From: Scilla litardierei
Taxonomy: Eukaryota; Streptophyta; Magnoliopsida; Asparagales; Asparagaceae
Reading direction: 5' to 3'
Length of the DNA: 64,000 nucleotides
NCBI GenBank assembly: GCA_030789695.1
Contig: CM061135.1
Span: forward strand, 111,794,301-111,858,300
Under the pieces are notes generated by a model. It had not been told where the DNA came from. It made no database searches and saw only the letters and a program-made list of their open reading frames with translations. The translations under genes and the position numbers were made by a program. Below are positions 1 to 12,045 of this stretch, one piece after another. Each line of letters begins with the position of its first letter. The first letter of the stretch is position 1.

Positions 1-1916
1 CGAGGCCCCAAGCTCCGCACAGCGCCCGCATCGACCCCGCTTGTCGCCCCGCTCCGCACCCCGCACGACCGACCCGTTCCCTCGACCTGACCGACGGAAG
101 CTCTCGCACCCAGCCACACCGCAGCCGCTGCACAGCCCAAACGTAGCAGCCCCCGCATTCTCAGCGCACGACCGACGGATCTCCTCGCATCGGCTGTGTA
201 CGACCGAGAGCCACTCGTCGCAACCCCGCATCCGTCGCACCGCTTGCCTCCGTGGGCCCCCCAAGTTCTCCAGAGTTATTGTGGGTCCCCCAAAGGCCCC
301 TAGGAGTACTGTGGGCCCCACCTAGGTGCTTGCTCTTTGAGGATTCGTCGCGTACGACGTCGTCGCAAGTCGTAGCCCGTCGTCGCACGTGCGAGCTTTG
401 GAATCTGGAATCGTCGCCCCGGTTGATTGCTCTGAAATTTCCAGCGAGGAATCTAATTGGAATCTGGACTTGGAGCGCGATCTTATTATTCCAACCCCCG
501 GCGTCGCTACCCGACGCCGGTGTAGCTTTCGCGTCGTGTTGAGGTAACGTTTTGCACCCCTAGGACCCCCAACCCAATTGCATGCTAATCAAGACTAAAA
601 ATCAGTATTTTAAAGTATTTTAAATGTTTTAGCAATCACTAATCAAGATTAATAAAACGGATGTAGGCCGGTGGACTTGTGCACGTAGGAATCGTGACTT
701 TGGACTCGTTGGACGGTGTTTTCTTGACGTGATAATTGCAGGCAAGTGAAACTTGCCAAACCTTGTTTAGGGCCATGTTTTTAGGCCACTTCCTTGTTTT
801 TAGCGTAAAAGAGACTAGTCAGTGAAATGATAGCTGGCTAGACGCCTACTTGATTTAGTTTGACAACGAAACTAGATCCGTCACCTAATTGATCTAGCTT
901 GACAACGAAGCTAGATCCAACCTTTAAACTTGTTGTTCATGCATACTAAACTGTCACGTTTACTTTCCTTACTTGTACGCCTTACTACTTGTCATGTCAT
1001 GTCATCCATGCATTGAATGTCGCATTGGTAGCACACGCTACAATACTTGTACTTGTACTCCCTTGACTGGCTAGGTGCACCCCTAGACCAGCAAGGCAAA
1101 ACACTTCCTGGCTCGTGATCCAGAAGCGAGCATTCCCGTTCGGGGGTAAGGCCCTGGCTCGATACACGTGGAGGGGTAGGGTTGAGCGACCACTCAGCGT
1201 AAAAGTGTGCCCGTACAGCCTCTTTAGCTGTAAGGCGTGAACTCTGTGCACGAGGTGCTTACTTTTCTTGTCTTGTACTTGTCTTGTGAATGTCATGCCA
1301 TGCTCGTACTTTACTTTACTTTACCTTACTTGCTGCACTCATACTTTAACTGCCATGTCATTGCATCATGCTAGAACTTTTAGGTTGCTCTTACTTGTAC
1401 TTTCAGTTTCACTTGCACAAGTCTTTTTAGACTTGCTGACATGTGCCCCTTGCTCTTTTGGGTGTCACATGTTAGACCCTGAGCCAGAGACAGGTGTTGA
1501 GGACGAGGTCTTTGCTGACGCTGAGCCTGAGCCTACGTTCGTCGAGGAGTACGAGGACACCGGAGACCAGTCTTAGTGGCTGTGGAGTTACTTTTGCTTT
1601 AGCTTGCTGTCAGTTGTCGGTGCTTGCACCATTTCTTTGCTTTCGTACTTTGTACTTTCGTTGGCCATGCTGGGCCTCTTTTAGACTCTTTTATTTTAGC
1701 CTGGTGCCTTTTCTGCGATGTTGAGATTTATTATTATGGATATTCTGAGATGTTTCTTTTGCCTCTTTCGTTATTATTATCTTTGTTTCGTTTCGCGTTG
1801 CAAGGACCTGCAGTTAAATTTGATTGACGCTTATCGGACTTGCAGCTTTGTAGCTTCAAGTCTGAGCGGACCTTCTCACGCTTCGCCTCCACGTTTTTGG
1901 GAAGCGGGGCATGACA
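1..1916 (+). mobile_element. LTR of chromodomain Ty3/gypsy family (truncated by window edge)
   Basis: This stretch is the reverse complement of the LTRs at 17867-20716 and 25506-28354, minus the part lying outside the window. It ends at 1916 with CATGACA, matching the terminal GGCGTGACA of the full element. It is clearly more diverged from those two LTRs than they are from each other, so it is an older insertion in the opposite orientation. No internal gypsy sequence follows at 1917, so this is either the 3' LTR of an element to the left or a solo LTR. The expected 5-bp target copy to look for on the left is CAGTT (1917-1921). Confidence 0.88.
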
Positions 1917-2071
1917 CAGTTAGGTACCATGGTCGAATCATCTTCTTGGAAGTCGCCGGTCTTTAGGGGACTTGTATATCCGGGGTTTATTCACCCCTCT
2001 GAGACGATTCGTTCGATTATCTCTTCGAATGGGACATCGAAGGGGAAGAAGTACATGCCATGAGCTTCAAT

Positions 2072-2434
2072 TCATATGTAGATTCCTTCCGGGATGTTGT
2101 TGGCGTTAGCGTAATATTCCGTCATGAACTCTAAGAGGTGCGATGCAAATGGATCTGCTGACGAGATGAATACTAGCCTGGTGCAACTGGCATGATCCAC
2201 AATGTTATCCAAATCAGTTAGGAGGGATACCTCGTTTGGTTTTTTGCAGAAGTTGGCCTGTGGGACATCCTTGATGCAGAATGAGAGTGTGTCCCCTTTG
2301 ACTCTAATGTATTCATCGTCCGCAAGAGCACCTAAGTTGAATTGTTCTGCGATGAAGTTCAGGATTTCAATTTCGGCTTCGTGAATGGCTTTGACAACTA
2401 AATATCCGACGGATCTCACATAGTCCAACATCAT
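2072..2434 (-). pseudogene. Unrecognised ORF in gag position of Athila-like element
   Basis: A 120-codon frame starts with two ATG codons about 320 bp downstream of the PBS. I do not recognise the protein. It is acidic, with no zinc knuckle, protease or membrane segment visible. After its stop the same frame continues readable for some 50 codons with a further stop, suggesting a longer decayed frame running towards 1917. Its position just inside an Athila-type leader suggests a structural, gag-place product of a non-autonomous element, but this is inference. It could also be a captured host-gene piece. Confidence 0.35.
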
Positions 2435-2674
2435 GTCTAAGGCATATTAAGGATGCTCCCTCCAATATGGATCCTAGGCAAGGAAGACTCGCCAGCACAT
2501 TGGAGTCCTCTGAATATAAGATGCTCGAATGAGGGTAATCTGAGGAGGCACACAGAGAAGAAGCACTCAAGAAAATCGTGGAACTCGTTAGTAAAAAAGA
2601 GAAAATAGCGTAATAAGAGAACAAAAAGAAAAAAATAAAAAGAAGTGGTGGGGTGGTAAGTGTGGATGAAACCA

Positions 2675-2762
2675 ACACTCTCCAACCAAAAACTAAAGCA
2701 AACCGTTGCCTCCCTGGAACACTCTCCAACCAAAAACTAAAGCAAACCGTTGCCTCCCTGGC
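2675..2762. repeat. 44-bp tandem duplication beside PBS
   Basis: Two copies of a 44-bp unit beginning AACACTCTCC and ending CCTCCCTGG lie head to tail, the second running directly into the PBS. It looks like a slippage or template-switch duplication of the first bases downstream of the primer site. Confidence 0.85.
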
Positions 2763-2772
2763 AACTGCGCCA
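2755..2772 (-). other. Primer binding site, Asp-type, of Athila-like element
   Basis: Minus-strand TGGCGCAGTTGCCAGGGA lies 6 bases inside the LTR end ACCAAACA. The TGGCGCC-GTTGCC-GGGGA form is the usual PBS of Athila-lineage gypsy elements; related sites are at 42186 and 56936. Confidence 0.65.
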
Positions 2773-2778
2773 AAAACT

Positions 2779-3432
2779 TGTTTGGTCCCCATGTTTGCAC
2801 CACGGGGGCATGAATCATCGCAAGTGCACGATGCGTTATAGTATAGAAAGATTTTCGAACTCAGGGAGGCGATCGTTTAACTCTTAGCTTTATATGGAAG
2901 GAGGAGAGTATGTGTCGGGGGTTGTCACGAGTGATTGATTGGTTGATTGTGGGAATCGAAAGTTAACTAAAAATTAAACGTCTAAGGCTTTCGAGATTCC
3001 CAGCTAGACCCTTTAGTCATGGATGCTAGGTCAAATGGCCCTACGTTGGACGATGTATTAGGGTAGGAGTGTCACATCCATGGATGAGAACGAGTACTTA
3101 GCTTTCGTTGTTCCTACTCGTCTAACGCATCCCTATGCAAAACCATGCCCTCGCAAGCGGCTTCACACGAGAATGCGTGCATTAAGCTTGACACTTGGTT
3201 TTGCCACGCAGATCCGCATCCACTCTCGTGATCTACGGAATGCGACGCTATCCTATGGTTGGTTCTAGAAATCGACGTGCTCTCACAGTCACCGACTAAA
3301 GGATTGGGGATTCGCGATCACCCCGGCTCTCGTGTCACTCTCGTAATCACAAGCCCTGGAGAACAGCCGCTAAGCCTAAATCGAATCGTGGGGATTCTCC
3401 CCAGGATACAGAGCCACCTTCACGATATCCAG
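2779..3432 (-). mobile_element. Athila-like LTR, 3' (U5-side) part, left of Copia-1
   Basis: The minus-strand reading ends in ACCAAACA directly before the PBS. Within about 100 bp of that end it carries CCTCCCTGAGTTCGA and GCACTTGCG, both also found near the LTR end at 56839-56885, so the two LTRs belong to related families. Copia-1 inserted at 3433 and splits this LTR; the remainder resumes at 11224. Confidence 0.65.
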
Positions 3433-3980
3433 TGTAGGATCCTGACAAAACAAGGACGTTAGGATCGAATAATAAAGTCGAGACTTACGCTTGCGTACGT
3501 GGCACCGTAATCTCGGAACTTCGCCCTCGGATTCGCCACAACGGTCGATACTTCGTCACGGAGGATCGAAGCAGAGTTTCACCGCCTAAATCTCTAACTA
3601 GAAGAGGATTTTAATGGATGGGAGAAGAAGAACATAAGATGCCTTATGCAAACTTATGTCATGGAAAGTGTGGAATGAATGCCTTACCCTTGGGTCTTAT
3701 TTATAGGCTTTAGGGGTGGTTATTGTAGGAAATAACCAATTATAAGCTTATTAGCCTATATTAGCACATTCATTTATCCTCTTCTTCATTCACTTAAGTG
3801 CCTTTATGCACTTATAAAATGACTTTTTCCACTTATCGAGTGGCTTTTTCCACTTATCGAGTGGTCCTTTTCACATGAGAAAAGGTTCCCTTCGTGCATG
3901 CTTTCGTGCACGCGACATCTGAGGTCCGTATACCCTCATACATCCCCTCATGGGTGTATTCATGTCATCCATATCCAACA
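3433..3980 (-). repeat. Copia-1 3' LTR
   Basis: Direct repeat of 10673-11223. A minus-strand TATAAATA promoter element lies at 3698-3706 in the middle of the LTR. Two copies of CCACTTATCGAGTGG-like sequence sit at about 3829-3865, upstream of the TATA in the element's orientation. Confidence 0.95.
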
Positions 3981-3992
3981 TCTCCCACTCAC
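3981..3992 (-). other. Copia-1 polypurine tract
   Basis: Minus-strand GTGAGTGGGAGA abuts the LTR start TGTTGGATATGG. The same tract precedes the LTR of the second copy at 41589-41600. Confidence 0.85.
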
Positions 3993-4994
3993 ACTTGAGG
4001 GGATTGTAAGGAAACATCTTTTCCTTTATCTCTTCTGTTTGTCATACCGAGAAATAGGCCGTGTGACCGTCATGCGCATAGAGTCCGTTATTGTGCACTT
4101 GTTAGAGATACACAACACTCCTCGAGGTGCAAAGTTGAGTAGATCAACACATGCTTTACCCTAGATTATTTCTTCACATTTCTTTTACTTTATATTCAAC
4201 AATTGAATCCCATCTGGATTACAATTGGCTGGCCAGCTTTGAATCTCTAAAGTCCAAATGTGAATATGAAATTAATCTTCCTCTTCTTGCGATCCTTTTG
4301 ATCTGACTTGACTCGCTTTTCTAACATGCCCCGTTGGACCGAATTAACCATAGTCCATAAGCAACATGCTAAGATAGCAATCATCCAGTCAAATCTTAAG
4401 GAACCAATTAGAGTCCATAAGGGTAATGAGTTAAGACCCATGTGGTCTTTGGGTCTCACATAATAGTAAACACAATTACTATTCTAACCCAATGGTCAAA
4501 ATGCATACGTAGTATGAATACGTATTACAACATCACTCCTTTCCCAGGGAGCGTATGTCTTAATGATGTTGTAAGGATGATTACCAGACACCACAATGTC
4601 TGACTTTGAGTCCCTTTTACTACTCAAATAATCTTCTGGACTCACATCCCGCATAAGACAGATAGGATTTCAAAATCCTCTTAGATCTTTTGAAAACATC
4701 CATATGATGCAGATCTTTCATACGACCATTTTGTTTAAGTCATGACTCTAAATAGTCCGTCTGACGATTTTGACTTTAAACAGGTCTCATCTTTATTTTA
4801 CCCGTCTGATAAAATAAAGGCGGTTGCTCATGTGAGAAAGCCAACCTTAATCTGTCTGACATACTAAAATTCAGCTGAGATTTCAAAAATGTACACAAAA
4901 ATTTCTTAAGAAATTCATATGCAATGTTGAAAAGAACTTTATTCTTTTAATAAATTTGATCATTTACAGACATGTGAATTTACATTGGTACAAC

Positions 4995-7900
4995 TCAGCT
5001 CTTACGCAATCCTTGGGATGATAAGTGTTTGTAAAACACATCTCTAGGGATCGCCTTCGTAAGCGGATCCGCTATCATCTCATGCGTAGATATGTACCTT
5101 ATGTCCACCTTCTTGGTCTTATCATAGTCTTTTGCAAATTTGTAGCGGATATCAATGTGTTTGGTCTTACACTGGAATTTAGGATCTTTGACATAGGCTA
5201 TAGATGCTTGACTGTCGCTGTGTATAGGTACAACACTTGAGTCACTTGCATTAATTAGCCTGTCTAAGAACTTCCTAAGCCAAACAGCCTCTTGGACTGC
5301 CATGCTAAATGCTACAAACTCGGCTTCCATAGTTGAAAGTGCGATGCAGGATTGTTTCTTGCTACTCCAGGATATTGCACCAAATCCGAGTAGAAAAACA
5401 TATCCTGAGGTCGATCGTCGCTCATCGAGATCACCCGCCCAATCAGCATCAGTGTAGCCTTCGAGCCTCAAGGCATCTCCTTGATAGCATAAAGCATAGT
5501 CTGCAGTTCCTTTGAGATACCGCAATATCCTCTTAACCGCTTTCCAGTGTACTTGCCCTGTGTTGGATTGGTAACGACTTACCATTACAATGACAAAACA
5601 GATGTCTGGTCTTGTACACATCATAGCGTACATAAGACTACCAACTGCACTGGAATATGAAACTTTTTCCATAATATCCTTTTCCTTTTGGTTCTTTGGA
5701 CATGATTTCAGACATAAATTGTCGCACTTGCTTATAGGAGTATCAATGGACTTGCAGTCCTACATATTAAACCGTTCTAGAACCTTCTTTATATAAGTCT
5801 CTTGTGAAAGAGAAAGAAGTTTCTTCGAACGATTCCTTGAAATCTTAACTCCAAGGATATATGCGGCTTCTCCCATGTCTTTCATCTCAAAAACTGATGA
5901 AAGCCAAGCCTTGATATCCATCACAAAGCCCTTGTCATTTCCGGCTATTAAAATGTCATCTACATATAGAGACATAATAACGTACTTGCTATTAATCCTC
6001 TTGATATATACGCAGTTATCTTCATCAAGCATGGAAAAAACATTTGATAAGACAACTTCTTGAAATCGTATATACCATTGCCTCGAGGATTGTTTAAGAC
6101 CATATATGGATTTACAAAGTTTACAAACCTTATGTTCATTTCCTTCTTTTACAAACCATGTTGGTTGTTCCATATAGATCTCCTCGTTCAATTCTCCATT
6201 GAGAAAGGCAGTCTTTACATCCATCTGATGTAATTCGAGGTCTAAGCAAGCTACCATTGCCAGAATCAGGCGAATCGAGGTAAAACGGACAACAGGTGAG
6301 AAGGTCTCTTCGTAGTCTATCCCTTCCTGTTGCGTAAAACCTTTCGCGACAAGGTGAGCTTTATATCTGTCAATAGAGCCATCAGCCTTATGCTTGATCT
6401 TGAGAACCCATTTGTTCCCAATAGCTCTACGTCCTATGGGTAAGTCAACTAAGTCCCAGACTTGGTTAACTTTCATGGATTCCAACTCTTCCTTCATCGC
6501 TTCCATCCATTTGTCTTTCGCAAGGCATGATACGTCCTGTTTGAAAGTAGCAGGCTCGTCATCATCTTGTAGTAAAGTAATAAAGGTTTGCAGAAATTCA
6601 TCCTCAAATCTTAGAGGAGCCAACCTTGTACGACTACTACGTCGTATTTGAGATTCTTCAAGTCCTTGTTGACTCGAATTTAGATCAATTCTAATATCAC
6701 TCCCACTTGAAATGTCGTTAGAAATGCTCCCACTTGGATCATTATTCCCGTATGGAATAGGATTAGTGTCATTCGTATCATCCATTGGTGAAGTTTGAAA
6801 CGTATTTTCGTCTTCACCAAGAATTCTCCCACTCGAATGAGGTAATCCTTCTTGATCATAAATCTCAAATAGAGATAAGTCCTGACTTATCTCTCCCTGT
6901 CTTGGAAACTCGTTTTCCAAGAAAGTGACATCCCTCGACTCAAACTCAATTAGACCTCCATTGTCTTCTTGACTAACGAAAACATAACCTTTGGAGTTTT
7001 CTGCGTATCGTATAAAGATACATTTCCTTCCCCGTGGTCCAAGTTTGCCATACTTATGGGAGGAAATATGTGCGTAGGATGCACATCCCCAAGGTTTCAA
7101 AATGTCTAAGTCAGGAGACCTTTGGTTCCACAACTCATAAGGAGTGAAGCTAATTGATTTCGAGGGTACGTGGTTCAAGATGAAAGCGGCCGTCAATAAT
7201 GCATCACCCCAAAAGGTGATTGGCAAGTTAGCTTGCACCATCATTGAACGGACCATTTCCATTAAAGTCTTATTTCTCCTTTCTGTAACACCATTTTGTT
7301 GCGGAGTATAAGGCATAGTTACCTGATGTACTATGCCCTTTTCATCACAAAGTTCCTTAAAACTTGTTGATTGATATTCACCGCCCCTATCGGTTCGTAA
7401 GACCTTAATCTTGCGATCTAATTGATTCTCCACTAAACTCATATAGTTCTTAAAGCAGGTTAATGCTTCACTTTTATGGGATATCAAATAGATATGTCCG
7501 AATCGGGTGAAATCATCAATAAAAGTGATGAAATAGGACTTTCCGCGTCTTGTCTTGACATTCATCGGACCACATATGTCCGAATGGATGAGCTGTAATG
7601 GAACCTCGGCCCTTGTGCCGGTTCCAAATGGCTTGCGACAAGATTTCCCTACAAGGCAATGTTCGCAGGTCGACATTTCAACCTTTGAAACATTGGATAG
7701 AAGGCCACGTTTGGCAAGTCTATCCATTCGTGTTGGTCCAATGTGACCAAGCCTTGCATGCCAACAAATTATATCAGAATCATAAGTCGATGAATTTGCA
7801 ACAAGGAAATTTTCATTACAATATGAAGAGTCATACATTGTATTTAATACAATAAATCCTTTAAATACATACCCAGTACCAATTAAGGAATTATTACAAC

Positions 7901-9119
7901 ACAAGTCCATTTTACAATCATGAAAAAACCAGCTATAACCAAGACCCATTAACACGACCACAAATATTATATTCCTACGAATATCTGGAGCGAAGAGAAC
8001 ATCATGAAGTAGGATAGTGCGGCCATTGTCCAAGACTAGCTTGCAAGTCCCAATGCCTTTCACTTCAACACGTGTGTTGTTTCCTACATAGATCCACTTC
8101 GTTCCTTGGGGTATCCGGTGATACTCCACGAAGGACAGTCTGTCCCTTCCTATGTGGTCGGTGGCACCTGAATCAATTATCCAAAATGGATTAGATTCCA
8201 TAAGAAATATTGAACTAGAAACACATATGTAACTAGTATATTTACAAGTTACCTCGTCGCCTCCACTCGTACACGAACGAGCATAGTGACCGAGCTTGTT
8301 GCACTTGTTGCACTTGTTGCACTTGAAGCACTTGATCCTCTTCAAGTCTTTCTTCTTGTGCCATTTCTTGTGCCCACCCTTATGTTTGGGTTTCTTGGTA
8401 GACTCAGGTTGCTTATTACGTTCATTAGTAGATTTCGAATGATCTTTCCGTTTCTTTCCCCCGTGTGAGGAACTAGCAACCATGTGCACTTCTGCACTAG
8501 GCTTGGCAGCCGCAAGCCGCTCTTCCTCTAATTCGAGGTGCTTGGAAACATTGCTTAAGGTCTTGATGCTCTCATTGTGAGTGAGATGCATCTTCATTTG
8601 GTCCCACCCATTTGGTAGGGAACATATGACTGCTTGGATTTGTTGCTCATCAGTGAGCACATGACCTGCGTCCTTTAACTCTGAGATTTGATTTGCCATA
8701 TGTCGCAGATGTTTCCCCATGGAATGATCTGGACGTTTCTTGTATGAATCAGATCTTATAGTTAAGGCGCGAAGTTTGGACACCGATGTGCCACCAAACT
8801 TCTCCTCTAGCTTGGACCATATGTCCATGGCTAGGTCATGCTCTTGGAAGATGCACATTATGTCATCGGCCATACTGCTCAATAACGTAATGCGGGCTAT
8901 CTTATTCTTCTGAGACCAAGCATCAAAAGCTTCCTTGTCTCGTCTGTATTGGGCCGTAGTGCCCAACTCGGGTTCAATCATTACGTTCTTTAGAGTTTCG
9001 AGCACTTCTTGCTCCTCTAAAACGTATTGTATCTTGATGGACCAAAGTTTGTAATTATCGCCGTTGAGTTTTTCACCTCTGTTTAACTCAGCGACGATAT
9101 TCTTTGAATCGGAAGACAT
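4995..9119 (-). pseudogene. Copia-1 gag-pol polyprotein, one nonsense codon
   Basis: The ATG at 9119 opens a frame of 1119 codons to a TAG at 5760-5762; the same frame then runs on to 4995. In order: gag capsid; an expanded zinc knuckle near residue 262-282; aspartic protease motif DSGATD near 314; integrase His-Cys region then catalytic core starting near 505 with a PQQNG motif; RT with YVDD near 1050; after the stop, RNase H with YTDADWAGD and a C-terminus ending in LTKAIPRDVFY. The opposite copy has CAG at the position of the stop, so this is one C-to-T-type change in an otherwise open frame. I place the start at 9119 because the upstream codons lack similarity and this Met begins the typical copia gag. 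Translation products would act in cytoplasmic virus-like particles. Confidence 0.95.
8289..8330 (-). repeat. Tandem CNK codon expansion in the gag zinc knuckle
   Basis: A 9-base unit read as Cys-Asn-Lys occurs three times in a row, so the knuckle reads CFKCNKCNKCNKLGHYARSC instead of the single CX2CX4HX4C form. Adds two extra Cys residues at the metal site. Confidence 0.85.
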
Positions 9120-10658
9120 TTTACTTTTAAAATGCTGCAAAAGACACAAAACCGAAGGTTTGATCAAAAACATTGTATTGAAAATTCTTAAAATATAATT
9201 CCCATTTGACATGATAATAGAATATCCCATTTGGATAGCTCTAATTTCAACTCCCACTTGGAATGATATTTATAATTTGATAAGTTACTTTCGAAAAATA
9301 TTGAAGATGTTACTCTAGAATCGGAAAGGTCACTATATTTCCAATCACCATCTAGAGTAACTTTCAATATTTCCCCATCACTTTATCAAATAAAAGTACT
9401 CTTATAGTACTTTGCAGCAGAAAAGCGTTTTTTGAAAACGTATTTTTCAAAACGTATGAAAAACGTATTTTTCAAAAATTGTATATTTCAACCTAGTACC
9501 CTTATGATACTAGTGAAATATTCGGCACTTCCTGGCCATTTGCTGAGAATGAGCCGTAGCCATGCCAAGGCCGAATTCCCCTTGAGGGGATTTTTCTGCA
9601 AGCCATTGTTGCCGGCTCCCGTATGGATCCAGGCGCTTCCCCCCGTATGGGAGAATTTCGCCGCAGACGACTGTCGTTGGCCCCGTATGGGCTAGTCGAC
9701 ATGTTCGTGTTCGACCAAGGCCTTTTGCCGAATTGGTCGACCAAAACTCCCGGATTGGTCGACCAATACCAATGGTCTGAAACCCCTCCCGGCCAGGGCC
9801 TCTGCCCTGGCCGAGGCTGGCCAAGGGCTGGCCAGGGCCTCTGCCCTGGCCGGCCAGGGGCCCTGGCCCCTCGGCCAGGGCCTCTGCCCTGGTCGAGGCC
9901 AGCCAGGGCCGGCCAGGCCCTGGCAGTGGCCAGGGCGTCGGCCCTGGCCACTGTCGGGGCCGGCCCCTGGCCTTGGCCGAGGCCGGCCAGGGCCCCTTGG
10001 CCCTGGCCTGGCCTCGGCCAGGCCTGGCCTTGGCCACGACCAGGGCCCCCTGGCCCTGGCCGGGGCCGGCCAGGTCCGGCCATGGCCCATATGGCCATGG
10101 CCGGCCACCCCCTTATATGGGGTTATCGCACACCCCGCCGGAGGGGTGGCTGTGGTGGTTATTGGCCGTAGCCAACCCCCTTCGCATGGGGAGGGGGGTG
10201 CATTGCCTTCATAGCCCATTTAGCCATGGTGATCAAGCACCAAAAAGTCATCTTCCCCGATGGGAATAACTACCATCTTCTTCCTCGATGAAGCACTCGT
10301 TCGTCGAGAAAGTAGTTATCCTCTAATGGTCGTGTGCCAAAAATGAAAAATAACATACTTTAAAGTTCGTAAACTACACGCTCCACATGAAGAGAGTTCA
10401 CATTCCCTATGAATGGAGACTCGGCATCCATGAAGAGTGCGAGCTTGACGATATGAACTGTCGGTTCTTCCCGTCACGGAGAGTTCCTGCCATATCCGCA
10501 ATGACAGAAGACCCTAACGTGAAAAGAACAACCACTGTGTTCTCTCCGTCACGAAGCATTCCTACCATATCCATAATGGTAGGATACCCATTTGTGAAGA
10601 GACAACGCCTCGTTCATCGGTTCGACGGGGCGACGGTTTGACCGGGGCGAACCCGTAT
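9120..10658 (-). other. Copia-1 5' leader, long and non-coding
   Basis: Between the PBS and the gag ATG lie about 1.5 kb without a retroviral domain. From the PBS side: imperfect repeats of a GTCACG(A/G)AG-containing block (10460-10600), the GGCCAGGGCC array (9782-10098), several CCCGTATGGG-like words (9617-9690), and an AT-rich stretch with repeated AAAACGTATTTTTC (9427-9480). Open frames inside the array are low-complexity Pro/Gly/Arg and have no sign of coding selection. Confidence 0.7.
9782..10098. repeat. GC-rich GGCCAGGGCC / GGCCCTGGCC array
   Basis: About 320 bp built from short GGCCAGGGCC, CTGGCC and CCTCTGCCCTGGCC words, repeated and inverted, so that both strands can fold on themselves. 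Base composition is extreme next to the AT-rich DNA on both sides. Confidence 0.9.
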
Positions 10659-10671
10659 GGCTTTGATACCA
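10659..10671 (-). other. Copia-1 primer binding site (initiator Met)
   Basis: Minus-strand TGGTATCAAAGCC, one base from the 5' LTR end. It differs by one base from the common plant TGGTATCAGAGC initiator-Met site. Confidence 0.9.
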
Positions 10672-10672
10672 A

Positions 10673-11223
10673 TGTAGGATCCTGACAAAACAAGGATGTT
10701 AGGATCGAATAATAAAGTCGAGACTTACGCTTGCGTACACGGCACCGTAATCTCGGAACTTCGCCCTCGGATTCGCCACAACGGTCGATACTTCGTCACG
10801 GAGGATCGAAGCAGAGTTTCACCGCCTAAATCTCTAACTAGAAGAGGATTTTAATGGATGGGAGAAGAAGAACATAAGATGCCTTATGCAAACTTATGGC
10901 ATGGAAAGTGTGGAATGAATGCCTTACCCTTGGGTCCTATTTATAGGCTTTAGGGGTGGTTATTGTAGGAAATAACCAATTATAAGCTTATTAGCCTATA
11001 TTAGCACATTCATTTATCATCTTCTTCATTCACTTATCAATTGCCTTTATGCACTTATAAAGTGACTTTTTCCACTTATCGAGTGGCTTTTTCCACTTAT
11101 CGAGTGGTCCTTTTCACATGAGAAAAGGTTCCCTTCATGCACGCTTTCGTGCACGAGACATCTGAGGTCCGTATACCCTCATACATCCCCTCATGGGTGT
11201 ATTCATGTCGTCCATATCTAACA
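10673..11223 (-). repeat. Copia-1 5' LTR
   Basis: Direct repeat of 3433-3980 with scattered single-base differences. The minus-strand TATAAATA lies at 10939-10946. Confidence 0.95.
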
Positions 11224-11598
11224 TCCCGATCCTAAGGCCAATCCCCCAAAACCCTTGTTCAAACCTCTATAGGGCAACCCTAGATTGATCCAATGGGGGT
11301 CTAACCTAACTTCCGATCCCTAGGATCCTAGGGATCGTCCCTAAGCCCTAGATACATACTACTCTAGCATGTCAAAAGCTCTAAATATGGTAGCAATAGA
11401 GATATGCATATCTAACCAGTCAAACTGCATGAAATTAATTTCAATAGAGAGAGCAAGAGAAATAAGAGAAATGGTAAAGAAATCAATTAAATTGTTTGCA
11501 AAGAAATAGATTACAAAATAGTTTACCAAAAGAGAACTCCTAACATAGGGTTTAGCTACAGTAAAATCCAGCTTAACCTACTCTAAAAAACGTTCACT

Positions 11599-11606
11599 AT
11601 TTATAC
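11599..11606 (-). promoter_or_regulatory. TATA box of Athila-like LTR
   Basis: Minus-strand TATAAATA inside GGTATAAATAGTG, about 75 bp downstream of the CGCTCGACCGAGCG dyads in transcription direction. Confidence 0.55.
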
Positions 11607-11679
11607 CAAACAATTTAGTTTCGGGTTTTACAAGAAAATCAACCTGAAACCCATAATTTTAAGTCAAATAGGAGTCTAC

Positions 11680-12045
11680 CGACCTAGCGCTCAGCCGAGC
11701 ACAGTGCTCGCTCGGCCAAGCGGTGCCTTGTGTAGTGCTCCTCTTGGCGCTCGAGAAGGGGCCGCTCGGGCGAGCGAGTTGAGTCGCTCTCCCGAACGTC
11801 TTGTCGCTTGGTCGAGCGAATTAAGCTCCAAAAAAATTTAGAGACCAAGTCTTGCATTTATTGGGCTCCTCTGTCGGCTAGCTCAAGCGAGCAGGCTGGT
11901 CGCTCGACCGAGCGAGCTTGTCGCTCGACCGAGCGAGCTTGTCGCTCGACCGAGCGAGCTTGTCGCTCGACCGAGCACCCCAAAGAAGGAGGGTGGCTTG
12001 TCACATCTCGGCCGAGCGTAAGATGCGCTCGGTCGAGCGATCTGG
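11680..12045 (-). repeat. CGCTCG-AC-CGAGCG dyad array
   Basis: Many copies of GCTCG(A/G)(C)CGAGC-type words. The core at 11900-11976 is nearly four exact 21-bp units, TCGCTCGACCGAGCGAGCTTG; looser copies extend on both sides. Each unit contains a perfect 6-bp inverted repeat with a 2-bp centre. Confidence 0.85.

Larger units (their letters stand above)
1917..2778 (-). mobile_element. Internal start of an Athila-like non-autonomous element
   Basis: Read on the minus strand, an Asp-type PBS at 2755-2772 follows an LTR end at 2779, then a short leader and one small open frame. The segment stops abruptly at the chromodomain-gypsy LTR at 1916, so the rest of the element is lost or outside the window. 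No protease, RT or integrase signature is present. Confidence 0.6.
3433..11223 (-). mobile_element. Copia-1: nearly complete Ty1/copia LTR retrotransposon
   Basis: Near-identical LTRs of 548 and 551 bp, each starting TGTAGGATCC and ending CCAACA or CTAACA on the plus strand, flank a 6.7-kb inside. Met-type PBS, PPT and a gag-protease-integrase-RT-RNase H reading order are all present on the minus strand. Flanking pentamers TCCAG (3428-3432) and TCCCG (11224-11228) differ at one base and are the probable target duplication. The polyprotein frame has one nonsense codon. Unusual parts are a 1.55-kb leader with a very GC-rich array and a 1-kb 3' untranslated segment (3981-4994) with no ORF. Lineage within copia was not assigned. 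Confidence 0.95.

Noticed and set aside
1268..1576. 102-codon frame with acidic C-terminus (EPETGVEDEVFADAEPEP)
   Set aside because: It recurs in all three gypsy LTR copies (18208-18417, 25847-26056) with altered upstream frames; LTR sequence, no sign of a translated gene beyond this short acidic stretch.
3080..3462. Small frames in the Athila LTR between 3080 and 3462
   Set aside because: Short, no homology, located inside an LTR next to the Copia-1 insertion.
9502..10219. Overlapping long open frames on both strands in the GC-rich array
   Set aside because: They are Pro/Gly/Arg low-complexity products of GGCC repeats, open in several frames at once, with no domain.
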